Shown in pieces: positions 8,099 through 17,002 of a stretch of DNA of 64,000 nt. The position numbers were made by a program, and so were the translations under genes. The first letter of the stretch is position 1. Each line of letters opens with the position of its first letter. The stretch spans positions 211,638 to 275,637 of the forward strand of contig NZ_BSEV01000001.1 of NCBI RefSeq assembly GCF_027922005.1, given 5' to 3'. The DNA comes from Streptosporangium carneum. GTDB taxonomy: Bacteria; Actinomycetota; Actinomycetes; Streptosporangiales; Streptosporangiaceae. Under the pieces are notes generated by a model. It searched no databases. It was given only the letters and a program-made list of their open reading frames with translations, and was not told where the DNA came from.

Positions 8099-10903
8099 AT
8101 GTTGCACGGGCGGACCGCCGAACAGGCCGTGATCGATCGCCTGCTGTCGGAGGCCCGCGCGGGCCGCAGCGGCGCCCTGCTCGTACGAGGCGAGCCGGGC
8201 ATCGGCAAGACGGCGCTGCTGGACTACGCCGCCGCGGGGGACATGCGGGTGATCCGCGGCACCGGCGTCGAGTCGGAGGCGGAGCTGCCGTTCGCCGGGC
8301 TCCACCTGCTGCTGCGCCCCGTGCTCGACCGGGTGAGCGCCCTGCCGGAGCAGCAGGAGCGGGCCCTGCGGGCCGCCTTCGGACTGGCGTCGGCGCAGGC
8401 GGGCGACCGGTTGCTGGTCGGTCTCGCGGTGCTCTCCCTGCTGTCCGAACTCGCCGAGGACGGCCCGTTGCTGGTGCTGGTCGACGACGCCCAGTGGCTC
8501 GACCGGGCCTCGACCGACGCGCTGCTGTTCGCGGCGCGGCGGCTGGACGCCGAAGGGGTCGCGCTGATCCTCGCCGCGCGCGAGCCGTTCACCGCGCAGG
8601 GCGTCGCCGAGCTGCCGGTGAAGGGGCTCGACGCCACGGCGGCCTCCGCGCTTCTCGGCCCCGGCGTCGACCCCGTCGTGCGCTACCGCGTGCTGGCCGA
8701 GGCGCGGGGCAACCCGCTCGCCCTGATCGAGCTGCCGACGGCCGCCCCCGGCGACGGTACGGCGCTGCCGCTCACCAGCCGGGTCCAGGAGGCCTTCCTC
8801 GGGCAGGTGAGACGGCTTCCAGAAGCCACCCAGGGACTGCTGGCCGTGGCCTCGGCCGAGGACACCGGCGACCTGGGGGTCGTGCTGCGGGCGGCGGCCG
8901 GGTTCGGGGACTTCCTCGAGGACCTCCACCCCGCGGAGAGCGCGGACCTGGTCAGGGTCGACGCGGGGACGGTGACCTTCCGGCACCCTCTGGTCAGGGC
9001 GGCCGTCTACCAGGGGATCCCGCCCAGCCTCCGCCTGGCCGTGCACAGGGCGCTGGCCGACGCGCTGGAGGGGCAGGACGAGGCCGACCGGCGCGCCTGG
9101 CATCTGGCCATGGCCGCGACCGGGCCCGACGAGGAGGTCGCCGCCGAGCTGGAACGCACCGCGGCGCGGGCGAGCGACCGCAGCGGTTACGCCGCGGCGG
9201 CCACCGCCTACGAACGGGCGGCCCGGCTCAGCGCTCGCCCGGAGAGCCAGGCGCGACGACTGACGCTGGCGGCCGAGACGGCGGCGTGGGCCGGCGAGCT
9301 GGACCGGGCGGGGGCGCTCGCCGAACAGGGCGCCAGGCGACTCGCCGCGCTCGCCGGAAAGACGGGGGGACAGCTCGCCGGAAAGGCAGGGGAACAGCTC
9401 GTCGAAAAGGCGGGGGGACAGCTCGCCGGAAGGGCGGGGGGACAGGCGGATGACGGCGGAGAGCTGACCGGCGACGGCGACGAGCGGGCGGCGCTCGGTG
9501 CTCGGCTGACGCATGTCCGCGCGACGGCCGACTTCCTTCAGGGCGCGCCACACGCCGCCTGCGAGGCGCTGCTCGACGGGGCGGAGACCGCGAGCGCCCC
9601 CCGGGCGGCGCGCATGCTTCTGCAGGCGCTGCACAGCGCCTGGTACCTCGGCGCGCCCGAGCTCGAGCGCGCCGTCGCCAGGCTCGGCGCGCTGTCCCTG
9701 CCCGCCGAGGATCCGCTGACGCCGGTCGTCGCGTTCGTCACGACGACGCTGTCGCGGAACCAGCGGAACCAGGGGACGCCCCCACCGGCACGGACGTCCT
9801 CCTCGAACGCCCAGACGCCGCCGTCGCTGACGGAGGTGATCGCCGAGGCCAGGAGGGCGGGTGCGGACAGCCCGCGTGACCTGGTCCAGGCCTGCGGGGT
9901 CGGGCTGGCGGCCGGGCAGGACGAGGAGGTCCACGAGACCGCCAGGTCGCTGCTGGCCGAGGCCAGGACGCTGGGCAGCGTCGGGGTGCTGCCGACGCTG
10001 TTGTTCTTCCTCGCGGAGACCGAGCTGTTCGGCGGACGTCACCGCGACGCGCTGGCCACCGCCACGGAAGGCCTGCGCATCGCACGGGACACCGGGCAGC
10101 TGCAGTGGGCCGGGCAGATGAGCGCCTTCCTCGCCTACCTCGCCGCGGTCGAGGGCGACGAGGAGCGCTGCCGAGAACTCGTGGACGAGGCGCTCGCCGA
10201 GGGCTTCGCGGGAAGCGGGTGGACGACGTGGGCGCTGGGCGTCCTCGACCTCGGGCACGGACGAATCGAGGCCGCGCTGTCCCGCCTCGAACCGATGGCG
10301 GGCGGATACCAGATCTCCGAGACGCGCTGCGTGCCCGACCTGGTGGAGGCCGCGGTACGGCTCGGCTCCCCCGAACGCGCGGCCGAAGCCTTCGCCCACT
10401 ACCGGAAGTGGGCCGACGGCACGCGGCGGCCGTGGGCGGCGGCCCTGGTGCTGCGCTGCCGGGCCCTGCTCGAAGAGTCGGAGGAGCACTTCGTCGAGGC
10501 GCTGCGACTGGACGGGCGGCCCTTCGAACGGGCCAGGACCGAGCTGCTCTACGGGGAGTGGCTGCGCCGTACCAGGAGGAAGGCTGACGCCCGCGCCCAC
10601 CTGCGCGCCGCGCTGGAGACCTTCGAGCGACTCGAGGCCGCGCCGTGGGCGGGACGCGCGCGTGCCGAGCTGAACGCCACGGGATCAGCCGCTCCGGTGA
10701 CGGCGGCCCCCGGCGCGCTGGCCCTGCTCACCCCGCAGGAGCTGCAGATCGTACGGCTGGCCGCACAGGGACTGTCGAACCGGGACATCGCCGCCCAGCT
10801 GTTCCTCAGCCCGCGCACGGTCGGCCACCACCTCTACAAGGCGTATCCCAAGCTCGGAGTCGCCTCGCGCGGCGAGCTGGGCTCGATCGCCCTGTCCGAC
10901 TGA
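8099..10903 (+). CDS. Large ATP-binding LuxR-family (LAL) transcriptional regulator
   Basis: A 934-residue regulator. The N-terminal AAA/NTPase domain has Walker A GEPGIGKT at residues 31-38 and Walker B LLVLVDDAQWLD near 122-133. A long helical TPR-like middle follows, then a C-terminal LuxR helix-turn-helix in the last 65 residues (LTPQELQIVRLAAQGLSNRDIA, SPRTVGHHLYKAY). Such proteins sense a small ligand through the middle domain and activate target promoters. Residues about 419-458 are a Gly/Ala/Lys repeat (GGQLAGKAGEQL-type), encoded by near-identical 27-30 base units and absent from most relatives, so a recent in-frame expansion is likely. ATG 8099 is chosen as the residue just before the conserved LHGRTAE start. 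Confidence 0.9.
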   Translation: MLHGRTAEQAVIDRLLSEARAGRSGALLVRGEPGIGKTALLDYAAAGDMRVIRGTGVESEAELPFAGLHLLLRPVLDRVSALPEQQERALRAAFGLASAQAGDRLLVGLAVLSLLSELAEDGPLLVLVDDAQWLDRASTDALLFAARRLDAEGVALILAAREPFTAQGVAELPVKGLDATAASALLGPGVDPVVRYRVLAEARGNPLALIELPTAAPGDGTALPLTSRVQEAFLGQVRRLPEATQGLLAVASAEDTGDLGVVLRAAAGFGDFLEDLHPAESADLVRVDAGTVTFRHPLVRAAVYQGIPPSLRLAVHRALADALEGQDEADRRAWHLAMAATGPDEEVAAELERTAARASDRSGYAAAATAYERAARLSARPESQARRLTLAAETAAWAGELDRAGALAEQGARRLAALAGKTGGQLAGKAGEQLVEKAGGQLAGRAGGQADDGGELTGDGDERAALGARLTHVRATADFLQGAPHAACEALLDGAETASAPRAARMLLQALHSAWYLGAPELERAVARLGALSLPAEDPLTPVVAFVTTTLSRNQRNQGTPPPARTSSSNAQTPPSLTEVIAEARRAGADSPRDLVQACGVGLAAGQDEEVHETARSLLAEARTLGSVGVLPTLLFFLAETELFGGRHRDALATATEGLRIARDTGQLQWAGQMSAFLAYLAAVEGDEERCRELVDEALAEGFAGSGWTTWALGVLDLGHGRIEAALSRLEPMAGGYQISETRCVPDLVEAAVRLGSPERAAEAFAHYRKWADGTRRPWAAALVLRCRALLEESEEHFVEALRLDGRPFERARTELLYGEWLRRTRRKADARAHLRAALETFERLEAAPWAGRARAELNATGSAAPVTAAPGALALLTPQELQIVRLAAQGLSNRDIAAQLFLSPRTVGHHLYKAYPKLGVASRGELGSIALSD

Positions 10904-10946
10904 GGCGACACGTCAAACTAAAAGGACATAAGAGCTTATTCCACCT

Positions 10947-10978
10947 TTGCTTACCGATGAGGACACGCGCTCTATAAA
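10947..10978 (+). promoter_or_regulatory. Candidate promoter of the histidine kinase gene
   Basis: TATAAA at 10973-10978 stands out in an AT-rich island between the LuxR and kinase genes. The best upstream match is TTGCTT at 10947-10952, a loose -35. The implied transcription start falls after GTG 10982, which favours the later GTG at 11006 as the kinase start. Confidence 0.4.
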
Positions 10979-11005
10979 GAGGTGAAGGGTCTTTCGGGGG
11001 GAACG

Positions 11006-12373
11006 GTGGTCTCATGGCAAGGGCCTCGCTCGATCCAGGCCCGAGCGACGCTCACCACAGTCATGATCTTCGCGGTGGTGCTGGGAATCGGCTCGTTCGC
11101 GACGTCACTGGCCGTGCGCACCAGGGTCCAGGAGCAGACCGTCCACACCTTGTCCCAGGCCGCCCGGCAGGCCTATGAGATCAACCGCAGGTTGCACAGC
11201 GACCTCCTCCCCACCCAGCAGGTCAGCCGCCTGCAGGTCGTCACCCGCGACGGCCGGGTCGCCGCGGCCAGCCCGATGATGCAGGGACGGCCCGCGCTCA
11301 GCGACGTGTGGCCTGCCGAGGACGACCCCCGGGTGGTGACCAGATCCTGCACGGCCGTCCCCGGAGACGAGCAGTCGTGCTTCATCATCGTGGGCCTACA
11401 GGACAGCGCGTCCTCCTTCGGCGACGTCATGGTCTACGCGGCGACGCCCGAACCCCCGTTGCTCACCGGTCACTCCCTGGAGATCGGCCTGGTCGGCTTC
11501 TCCGTCGCGATCCTCGCCCTGCTCGGCTGGGGCACCTGGCGGGCGGTCGGCCGGACCCTGGAGCCGGTGGAACAGATCCGCAGGGAGATGTCCGAGATAA
11601 CCGCCTCCGACCTCAGCCGCCGGATGCCCGTGAGCGACGAAGAGAACGAGATGTCCGAGCTCACCAGGACCATCAACGCGACCCTCGAACGCCTGGAGAG
11701 GGCGGTGGAGCATCAGCGCCGTTTCGCCGCCGACGCCTCGCACGAGCTGCGCACCCCGCTGACCGGACTGCGCACCAAGCTCGAACTGGCGCTCGTCGAT
11801 CCCGAGGCCGAGGATCCGGTCGCGACGATACGGTCGGTGCTGGACGACGCGGATCGCCTCCAGGCCATCGTGAACGACCTTCTTCTGCTCGCCCGCCTCG
11901 ACGCGGGGGTGAGCACGGAGGACGAGCCGATCGACCTCGCCGAGCTCGTCGCAGGCGAGGTGGGACGACGCCCCTCCCGACACGAGATCCGCACGCACCT
12001 CACCCCCGACGTGATGGTCAGAGGCGACAGGCTCCAGCTGTGCCGGCTGCTGACCAACCTCCTGGCCAACGCCGACCGGCACGCGGCGAACAAGGTCGCG
12101 ATCCGTGTCGACAGGGAGGGCAACGACGCCGTCGTGGAGATCTCCGACGACGGGCTCGGCATCCCGACCGAGGAACGTGAGCGGATCTTCCAGCGGTTCA
12201 CCCGCCTGGACTCCGCGCGCAGTCGCGACGCCGGAGGGACCGGCCTCGGCCTGCCCATCGCCAGGGACATCGCCTCGGCGCACCGGGGCATCCTGTACGC
12301 CACCGACAGTGCGAACGGCCCCGGCGCCCGGCTGGTCCTCAGACTGCCGCTGGCCACCGTCATGCGCACGTGA
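11006..12373 (+). CDS. Sensor histidine kinase (HAMP type), orphan
   Basis: A 455-residue membrane kinase. Transmembrane helix 1 is at about 16-38, followed by a short extracytoplasmic sensor with two cysteines (RSCTAVPGDEQSCF), helix 2 at about 155-178, a HAMP linker, a HisKA box with H246 (ASHELRTPL), an N box (LLANADRHA), and G boxes DDGLGIP and GGTGLGL. GTG 11006 has GGGGGGAA upstream; the alternative GTG 10982 would lie at or before the predicted transcription start. No response regulator lies next to it: upstream is a LuxR/LAL gene and downstream a convergent L,D-transpeptidase gene. Its partner must be elsewhere. Confidence 0.9.
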   Translation: MVSWQGPRSIQARATLTTVMIFAVVLGIGSFATSLAVRTRVQEQTVHTLSQAARQAYEINRRLHSDLLPTQQVSRLQVVTRDGRVAAASPMMQGRPALSDVWPAEDDPRVVTRSCTAVPGDEQSCFIIVGLQDSASSFGDVMVYAATPEPPLLTGHSLEIGLVGFSVAILALLGWGTWRAVGRTLEPVEQIRREMSEITASDLSRRMPVSDEENEMSELTRTINATLERLERAVEHQRRFAADASHELRTPLTGLRTKLELALVDPEAEDPVATIRSVLDDADRLQAIVNDLLLLARLDAGVSTEDEPIDLAELVAGEVGRRPSRHEIRTHLTPDVMVRGDRLQLCRLLTNLLANADRHAANKVAIRVDREGNDAVVEISDDGLGIPTEERERIFQRFTRLDSARSRDAGGTGLGLPIARDIASAHRGILYATDSANGPGARLVLRLPLATVMRT

Positions 12374-12399
12374 ACCGGCACGCGCGCCTGTCACGCCGA

Positions 12400-12477
12400 A
12401 CCTCTCAGACGTCACACCGGATCTCAGAGGTCACGTCGGACCTCGGACGTCACACCGGATCTCGGACGTCATGCCGG
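12400..12477. repeat. 19-bp tandem repeat, four copies
   Basis: Units at 12400-12420 (21 bases), 12421-12439, 12440-12458 and 12459-12477 share the pattern ATCTCGGACGTCACACCGG. They begin 26 bases after the kinase stop and run into the 3' end of the convergent L,D-transpeptidase gene, where they encode its last residues. GACGTC cores alternate with CCGG junctions. Confidence 0.75.
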
Positions 12478-13568
12478 ACATGGACCGGATCGCCCACCCG
12501 CACCAGCTGGAAGAGCCGCTCGGCGACATGTGAGGGAACCCGGACGCACCCGGACGTGGAGGTGTCCGCCGGAGCCGGGGCCTGGGCCGCGGGCGCGGCA
12601 GAGCTCGCGGGCCTGCCTACGGGAGAGGCAGTGGGACGGACCACGGGAGAGACGGTGGGGCGCGCCGTGGAGGAACCAGTGGGACGAACGGTGAGGGAAG
12701 GGACAGGACGCACGGAAGGAACAGGACGCGCGGAAAGAGAAGGGCGCACGGAAGAAGGGGGGCGTGCGGAGAGAGCAGGACGCACGGAAGAGGCAGGGCG
12801 CGTGGAAGAAGGGGGGCGCACGGCGGAAGGAGCGGTGGAAGCGGTGGGGCGCGCCGAAGGGAAGACGGGGACTCCCTCCTTCAGCCAACGCACCGGCTTG
12901 ACAGGGAGACGCGCCTCGACGCCGCTCAGCGCGCCTCCACGCACACCGACCTGCGTGCCTTCGCCCACACCGGCCTGCGCACCGCCTTGCACGCCGCCTT
13001 TGGCGTCGTCACCGAGAACCGGCCAGGAGTCGCGTTCGAAGGAGAACGTCTCGTACATCGACGCCAACGGGTCTCCGCCGGAGAGCGGAGCACGCTCGGC
13101 GACGCCGAAGTCGCCCTCCGGGGTGATCGCCGTCGAGCTGCGGCCGTACCGGCAGAAGTACGGTCCGTCACCGGTGAAGACGTAGGAGATCAGCGCTGGA
13201 CGCTGGTTCTGGTAGACGGTGAGAAGCTGGCGGTCCAGGTCGATCTCCACCCGCCGGTCCCCTCCCGAGGGAACGAGCGGCGGCAGTGCGCGCGGGTGCG
13301 CGAGAGCCCGCCAGGTCTTCCGGTCGACTTTGTCCTCGGGCATGAGGCCCTGCGACTTCTGGAAGGCCCAGACGGCGGCCTGAGTCTCCATGCCGTAGTA
13401 GCCGTTCACCAGCCCCGGCAGGAAGTTCAGCTTCTGCAGCCTGCGCTGCAGTCGCTCGACGGGCTTGGCGTAGTCGCCTGGACGAAGCTGCCTGTCGGTC
13501 GGCGGCGGAGCCGCGAATCCCAGAACGCCGAAGGAGAGAACGATCGTCCCCGCCAAATACTTGATCAC
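12450..13568 (-). CDS. Exported peptidoglycan-binding / degenerate YkuD L,D-transpeptidase-like protein with a large internal insertion
   Basis: About 372 residues if started at GTG 13568 (a longer ATG form at 13604 is possible). A signal-like segment spans 1-20 and a PG_binding_1 domain about 33-90 (YAKPVERLQRRLQ, GYYGMETQAAVWAFQKSQGL). The front half of a YkuD domain spans about 106-185 (DLDRQLLTVYQNQ, STAITPEGDFGV). Residues about 186-335 are low complexity, mostly (S/P/T)-R-P repeats. The domain resumes as TSGCVRVPS with Cys341. The usual upstream His-Gly and the His of the S-H-G-C motif are not seen (it reads S-T-S-G-C). Family function is 3-3 peptidoglycan cross-linking; activity here is doubtful. 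Confidence 0.72.
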   Translation of the reverse strand: MIKYLAGTIVLSFGVLGFAAPPPTDRQLRPGDYAKPVERLQRRLQKLNFLPGLVNGYYGMETQAAVWAFQKSQGLMPEDKVDRKTWRALAHPRALPPLVPSGGDRRVEIDLDRQLLTVYQNQRPALISYVFTGDGPYFCRYGRSSTAITPEGDFGVAERAPLSGGDPLASMYETFSFERDSWPVLGDDAKGGVQGGAQAGVGEGTQVGVRGGALSGVEARLPVKPVRWLKEGVPVFPSARPTASTAPSAVRPPSSTRPASSVRPALSARPPSSVRPSLSARPVPSVRPVPSLTVRPTGSSTARPTVSPVVRPTASPVGRPASSAAPAAQAPAPADTSTSGCVRVPSHVAERLFQLVRVGDPVHVRHDVRDPV

Positions 13569-13670
13569 ATGGCGATAGGTACCCCCACGACCGGGGACAG
13601 CCATGACATCGCGCGCAAAGAATCACCCAGCCAGAGTTGGCCTGAACTCATCATGTGCAAGGATCAGGTC

Positions 13671-14675
13671 ATGCACAGAGTCGTCGTACTCGCCCTGGAC
13701 GGTGTCATCCCGTTCGAGCTCGGCATCCCCTCCCGAATCTTCGCAATGGCGAAGGGACCGGCCGGCGAGCACCTGTACGAGGTCGTCACCTGCACCGTGG
13801 ACGGCGGCCCCGTCAGCACCGAGGCCGATTTCTCGATCTCGGTCGATCACGGAGCCGAGGCCCTGGCCACGGCGGACACCGTGGTGATTCCCGCGACCCA
13901 CAAGCTCGGCCCGATCTACCGGGAGGGACGGCTTCCGCAGCCGCTGGCGGAGGCGTTCGCCCACATCAGGCCGGGCACCCGCCTGGTCTCGATCTGCACC
14001 GCCGCCTACGTGCTCGCGGCGGCCGGACTGCTCGACGGCCGTCCCGCGACCACGCACTGGAGCAGAACGGATCTGTTCCAGAAGCTGTTTCCCCAGGTCA
14101 AGCTCAATCCCGACGTGTTGTTCGTCGACGACGGAGACGTGCTCACCTCGGCGGGCGTGGCCGCCGGGATCGACCTCTGCCTGCACATCGTCCGCCGCGA
14201 CCACGGCAGCGAGGTGGCCAACAGTGTGGCCAGGCGCTGCGTCGTCCCGCCGTGGCGAGACGGAGGGCAGGCCCAGTTCATCGAACGCCCGATCCCCGAG
14301 CAGTCCACGGCGACCACCGCCGCGACCAGGGCCTGGGCGCTGGAGCGCCTCAACCTGCCGCTTCCCCTCACCGAGCTGGCCGCCCACGCCCGGATGAGCC
14401 GCCGCACCTTCACCCGCCGCTTCCGCGACGAGGTGGGCGTCAGTCCTGGCCAGTGGCTCATCCTGCAGCGGGTCGAGCTCGCCCGTCGCCTTCTGGAGAC
14501 CAGCGACCTCCCCGTGGACGGCGTCGCCATCGAGGCCGGATTCGGCACCGCCGCCTCACTGCGGCAGCATCTGCAGACGGCCATCGGCGTCTCGCCGATG
14601 GCGTACCGCCGTACGTTCAAACCGGCGGCTGAGGTCGCGCCGCCGGTCAGCCGTGCCGCAGGTGCTCGCGACTGA
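13671..14675 (+). CDS. GlxA-type transcriptional regulator (DJ-1/PfpI domain plus AraC HTH)
   Basis: A 334-residue regulator. The N-terminal DJ-1/PfpI-like domain (about 1-165) includes the elbow SICTAAYVLAAAGLLDG and THWS. The C-terminal AraC double helix-turn-helix is at about 220-320 (LAAHARMSRRTFTRRF and IEAGFGTAASLRQHL). AAGGA lies eight bases before ATG 13671, deciding against ATG 13653. Relatives respond to small metabolites and often act on neighbouring genes. Its last 29 bases overlap the convergent ArsR gene, so the two transcripts are antisense at their ends. Confidence 0.9.
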   Translation: MHRVVVLALDGVIPFELGIPSRIFAMAKGPAGEHLYEVVTCTVDGGPVSTEADFSISVDHGAEALATADTVVIPATHKLGPIYREGRLPQPLAEAFAHIRPGTRLVSICTAAYVLAAAGLLDGRPATTHWSRTDLFQKLFPQVKLNPDVLFVDDGDVLTSAGVAAGIDLCLHIVRRDHGSEVANSVARRCVVPPWRDGGQAQFIERPIPEQSTATTAATRAWALERLNLPLPLTELAAHARMSRRTFTRRFRDEVGVSPGQWLILQRVELARRLLETSDLPVDGVAIEAGFGTAASLRQHLQTAIGVSPMAYRRTFKPAAEVAPPVSRAAGARD

Positions 14676-15015
14676 GGTCGAGCAGCATCCGGACGTGGAC
14701 GTCGGCGAGGCGATAGTAGATCATCCGCCCCGCCCTGCGACTGGACACGATGCCTGCGGTCCGCAGCAGTCTGAGCGCGTGCGACACCGCCGTGTCGCTG
14801 ACCTCGACCGTCTCCGTGAGGTCGTAGACGCAGAGCTCACCCGCCTCGAGCAGGGCGTACAGGAGCTGGGCCCGGGTCGGATCGCCCAGCAGCCGGAACA
14901 GCTCGGCGAGCTGGGTGGCCTCCTGCGGGGTGACGAGCCGATCCTGTGTCACCGCCGCCCCGGCCTCGTCAGGGTCCATGGGAGTGCGTATGTCGAGAGC
15001 GGTGGCGACATCCAT
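14647..15015 (-). CDS. ArsR/SmtB-family metal-sensing repressor, alpha-5 (zinc-type) site
   Basis: A 122-residue winged-helix repressor. The recognition region is VSDTAVSHALRLLRTAGIV. The C-terminal helix carries D105-x-H107-x10-H118-x2-H121, exactly the spacing of the alpha-5 metal site in CzrA and SmtB, which bind Zn(II)/Co(II). The alpha-3 site is incomplete (C62-V-Y-D, one Cys instead of two), so arsenite or cadmium sensing is unlikely. AGGAG precedes ATG 15015 at eight bases. An AT-rich inverted repeat 28-42 bases upstream of the start is the likely operator, so autorepression is expected. No zinc exporter is adjacent. Confidence 0.88.
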   Translation of the reverse strand: MDVATALDIRTPMDPDEAGAAVTQDRLVTPQEATQLAELFRLLGDPTRAQLLYALLEAGELCVYDLTETVEVSDTAVSHALRLLRTAGIVSSRRAGRMIYYRLADVHVRMLLDLSREHLRHG

Positions 15016-15042
15016 GGGCGAACTCCTGAACAGATGCTCAAA

Positions 15043-15057
15043 TGATAATCACTATCA
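15043..15057 (-). promoter_or_regulatory. Putative zinc-responsive operator upstream of the ArsR gene
   Basis: TGATAATCACTATCA forms an inverted repeat (TGATA/TATCA around five bases), extended by ATGATA/TATCAT, in an otherwise GC-rich region. It agrees at 11 of 15 positions with the Zur consensus I recall (TGAAAATGATTTTCA) and is also plausible as the ArsR protein's own operator. A related site occurs near 39703-39743. Confidence 0.55.
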
Positions 15058-15229
15058 TATCAAGTTCTCCGGCTTGGGTTATGGAATGTTGTGTACCCAA
15101 AGTTATGGAACATGCGTCCCCCGAGCGCTCCCGACACCCAGGCGGCGCATCCACAACACGCCTTGACCACCGTCTTTCTCCGCCATCCGCCGTCATCCTC
15201 CCTGATCCGCCGTCGCCGTCCGCCGGGGG

Positions 15230-15256
15230 CGCGCCACGGGTCGAACCCGTGGCGCG
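15230..15256 (-). terminator. Hairpin terminator of the MFS gene
   Basis: Perfect 12-base arms (CGCGCCACGGGT/ACCCGTGGCGCG) flank a three-base loop about 100 bases past the MFS stop. There is no T-run, as is common in actinobacteria. Apart from this and the ArsR operator, the gap 15016-15357 shows no gene or repeat. Confidence 0.7.
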
Positions 15257-15357
15257 TCTGACCATCACATCCCTGATCGCGCCCCCGGCCTCAGCGGCGA
15301 CGGCCTCCTGACCGCGCCCCTGAGCACGACCCTGAGCACCGCCGGCGTCAACGGGCC

Positions 15358-16830
15358 CTACGTGGCCGGAGCGGCACTCGTCGAAGCGGCACTCGCCGGG
15401 GTGGCGCTCAGCGGTTCCGCGATGTCCTCCAGGCTCTTGCCCTCCGCCTTGACGCCGAGGAACACCTCGACCAGGCCTGCGGCGATCATGAGAACCGCGC
15501 CGATGCAGAAGGCCAGCGCTGTGTCTCCGGGCCTGCCGCTCTCCACGAGGTTGGCGAAGACCAGCGGGCCCGCGATGCCGCCGACGAAGGTGCCGATCGC
15601 GTAGAAGAACGCGATGGCCATGGCCCGCGTCTCCATCGGGAAGATCTCACTGACGGTCAGGTAGGCCGCGCTCGCTCCCGCCGAGGCGAAGAAGAGCACC
15701 ACGCACCAGCAGGCGGTCAGCGTGAAGGCGGTCAACACGCCCTGGTTGAACAGCCAGGCCGTACCGAGCAGCAGCAACCCCGAACCGATGTAGGTGGCGG
15801 AGATCATGGGCACGCGGCCGACGGTGTCGAACAGGTGCCCGAGCAGCAGGGGACCGAGGAAGTTGCCGATCGCGATGACGGCGAAGAAGTAGCCGGTGTT
15901 CGTGTCGACCTTGAAGAAGGTCGACAGGATCTGGGCGTACCCGAAGGTGATGGCGTTGTAGAGGAACGCCTGCCCGATGAAGAGTGAGAAGCCGAGGATC
16001 GTGCGCTTGGGGTAGCGGGCGACCATGGTGTGCGCGATCCGTCCGAAGCCGATCGACTGGCGCTGATGGATGGTCATCGACTGCGAGGGCTCCTCGAGCC
16101 GGACGTCCTTCTCCTGCTCGATCCGCCCCTCGATGTCGTCGACCAGTTTCTCCGCCTCCTGGTCACGGCCGTGAATGAACAGCCAGCGCGGGCTCTCCGG
16201 CACGTGCCGCCGGACGAGCAGGATGCCCAGGCCGAGCACCACGCCGAGACCGAACGCGATGCGCCAGCCCACGTTCACCGCGAAACTGTTCAGCAGCGGC
16301 ACGGTCAGCAGGGCGCCGCCCGCCGCCCCGAGCCAGTAGCTGCCGTTGATGACGATGTCGATGCGGCCACGGTGACGGCTCGGGATGAGCTCGTCGATGG
16401 CCGAGTTGATCGCCGCGTACTCGCCGCCGATGCCGAACCCGGTCAGGAACCGGAACAGGAAGAACCACCACGCGGAGAACGACAACGCGGTCGCGGCGGT
16501 GGCGATCAGGTAGACGATCATCGTGATGATGAACAGCTTCTTGCGGCCGAACCTGTCGGTGAGCCAGCCGAAGAACAGCGCCCCGAGACAGGCTCCGGCC
16601 ACGTAGAGGGCCGCCGCCGTACCGGCCACCTGGGTCTGGGTGATCTCCAGGCCGCTGCCCGGCTTGGCGAGCTGGGCGGAGAGGTTACCGATGATCGTCA
16701 CTTCGAGGCCGTCGAGGATCCACACGGTTCCGAGGCCGATGATGATCATCCAGTGCCATCGTGACCATGGCAACCGGTCCAACCTCGCGGGGACCTTCGT
16801 GGTCACCGTCCCCGTCTCAACGTCACTCAT
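15358..16830 (-). CDS. MFS transporter, sugar-porter/metabolite-proton symporter type
   Basis: A 490-residue polytopic protein with 12 predicted helices. The MFS signature between helices 2 and 3 reads GWLTDRFGRKK, and the helix 4-5 region reads FLTGFGIGGEYAAINSAIDELIPSRHRGR, typical of the sugar/aromatic-acid porter group. A cytoplasmic loop near residues 220-260 (ESPRWLFIHGRDQEAEKLVDDIEG) matches the central PESPRWL motif of that family. ATG 16830 is preferred because it begins the conserved cytoplasmic tail; the upstream extension is repetitive. Substrate not deducible. The promoter region holds the 34-bp array. Confidence 0.9.
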   Translation of the reverse strand: MSDVETGTVTTKVPARLDRLPWSRWHWMIIIGLGTVWILDGLEVTIIGNLSAQLAKPGSGLEITQTQVAGTAAALYVAGACLGALFFGWLTDRFGRKKLFIITMIVYLIATAATALSFSAWWFFLFRFLTGFGIGGEYAAINSAIDELIPSRHRGRIDIVINGSYWLGAAGGALLTVPLLNSFAVNVGWRIAFGLGVVLGLGILLVRRHVPESPRWLFIHGRDQEAEKLVDDIEGRIEQEKDVRLEEPSQSMTIHQRQSIGFGRIAHTMVARYPKRTILGFSLFIGQAFLYNAITFGYAQILSTFFKVDTNTGYFFAVIAIGNFLGPLLLGHLFDTVGRVPMISATYIGSGLLLLGTAWLFNQGVLTAFTLTACWCVVLFFASAGASAAYLTVSEIFPMETRAMAIAFFYAIGTFVGGIAGPLVFANLVESGRPGDTALAFCIGAVLMIAAGLVEVFLGVKAEGKSLEDIAEPLSATPASAASTSAAPAT

Positions 16831-17002
16831 GACGCCACCGGCTACCCCGGAGCGATCACCCCATTCCCGCCCACCCCCTTCTCCCACGTCACCCCGCCCC
16901 TCCCCCTACCTCCCCACCCTCACCGCCCCTTCGCGAGCCTCCCCACCCCTCGCCGCCCCTTCCCGAACCCCCACATGGCGATCCCCTGAACACCCCCTCC
17001 GC

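Noticed and set aside
6581..10600. Very long open frame on the minus strand opposite the LCP and LuxR genes
   Set aside because: Composition is typical of an antisense shadow (Arg/Pro/Gly/Asp-rich, no domain) and the plus-strand proteins have clear families.
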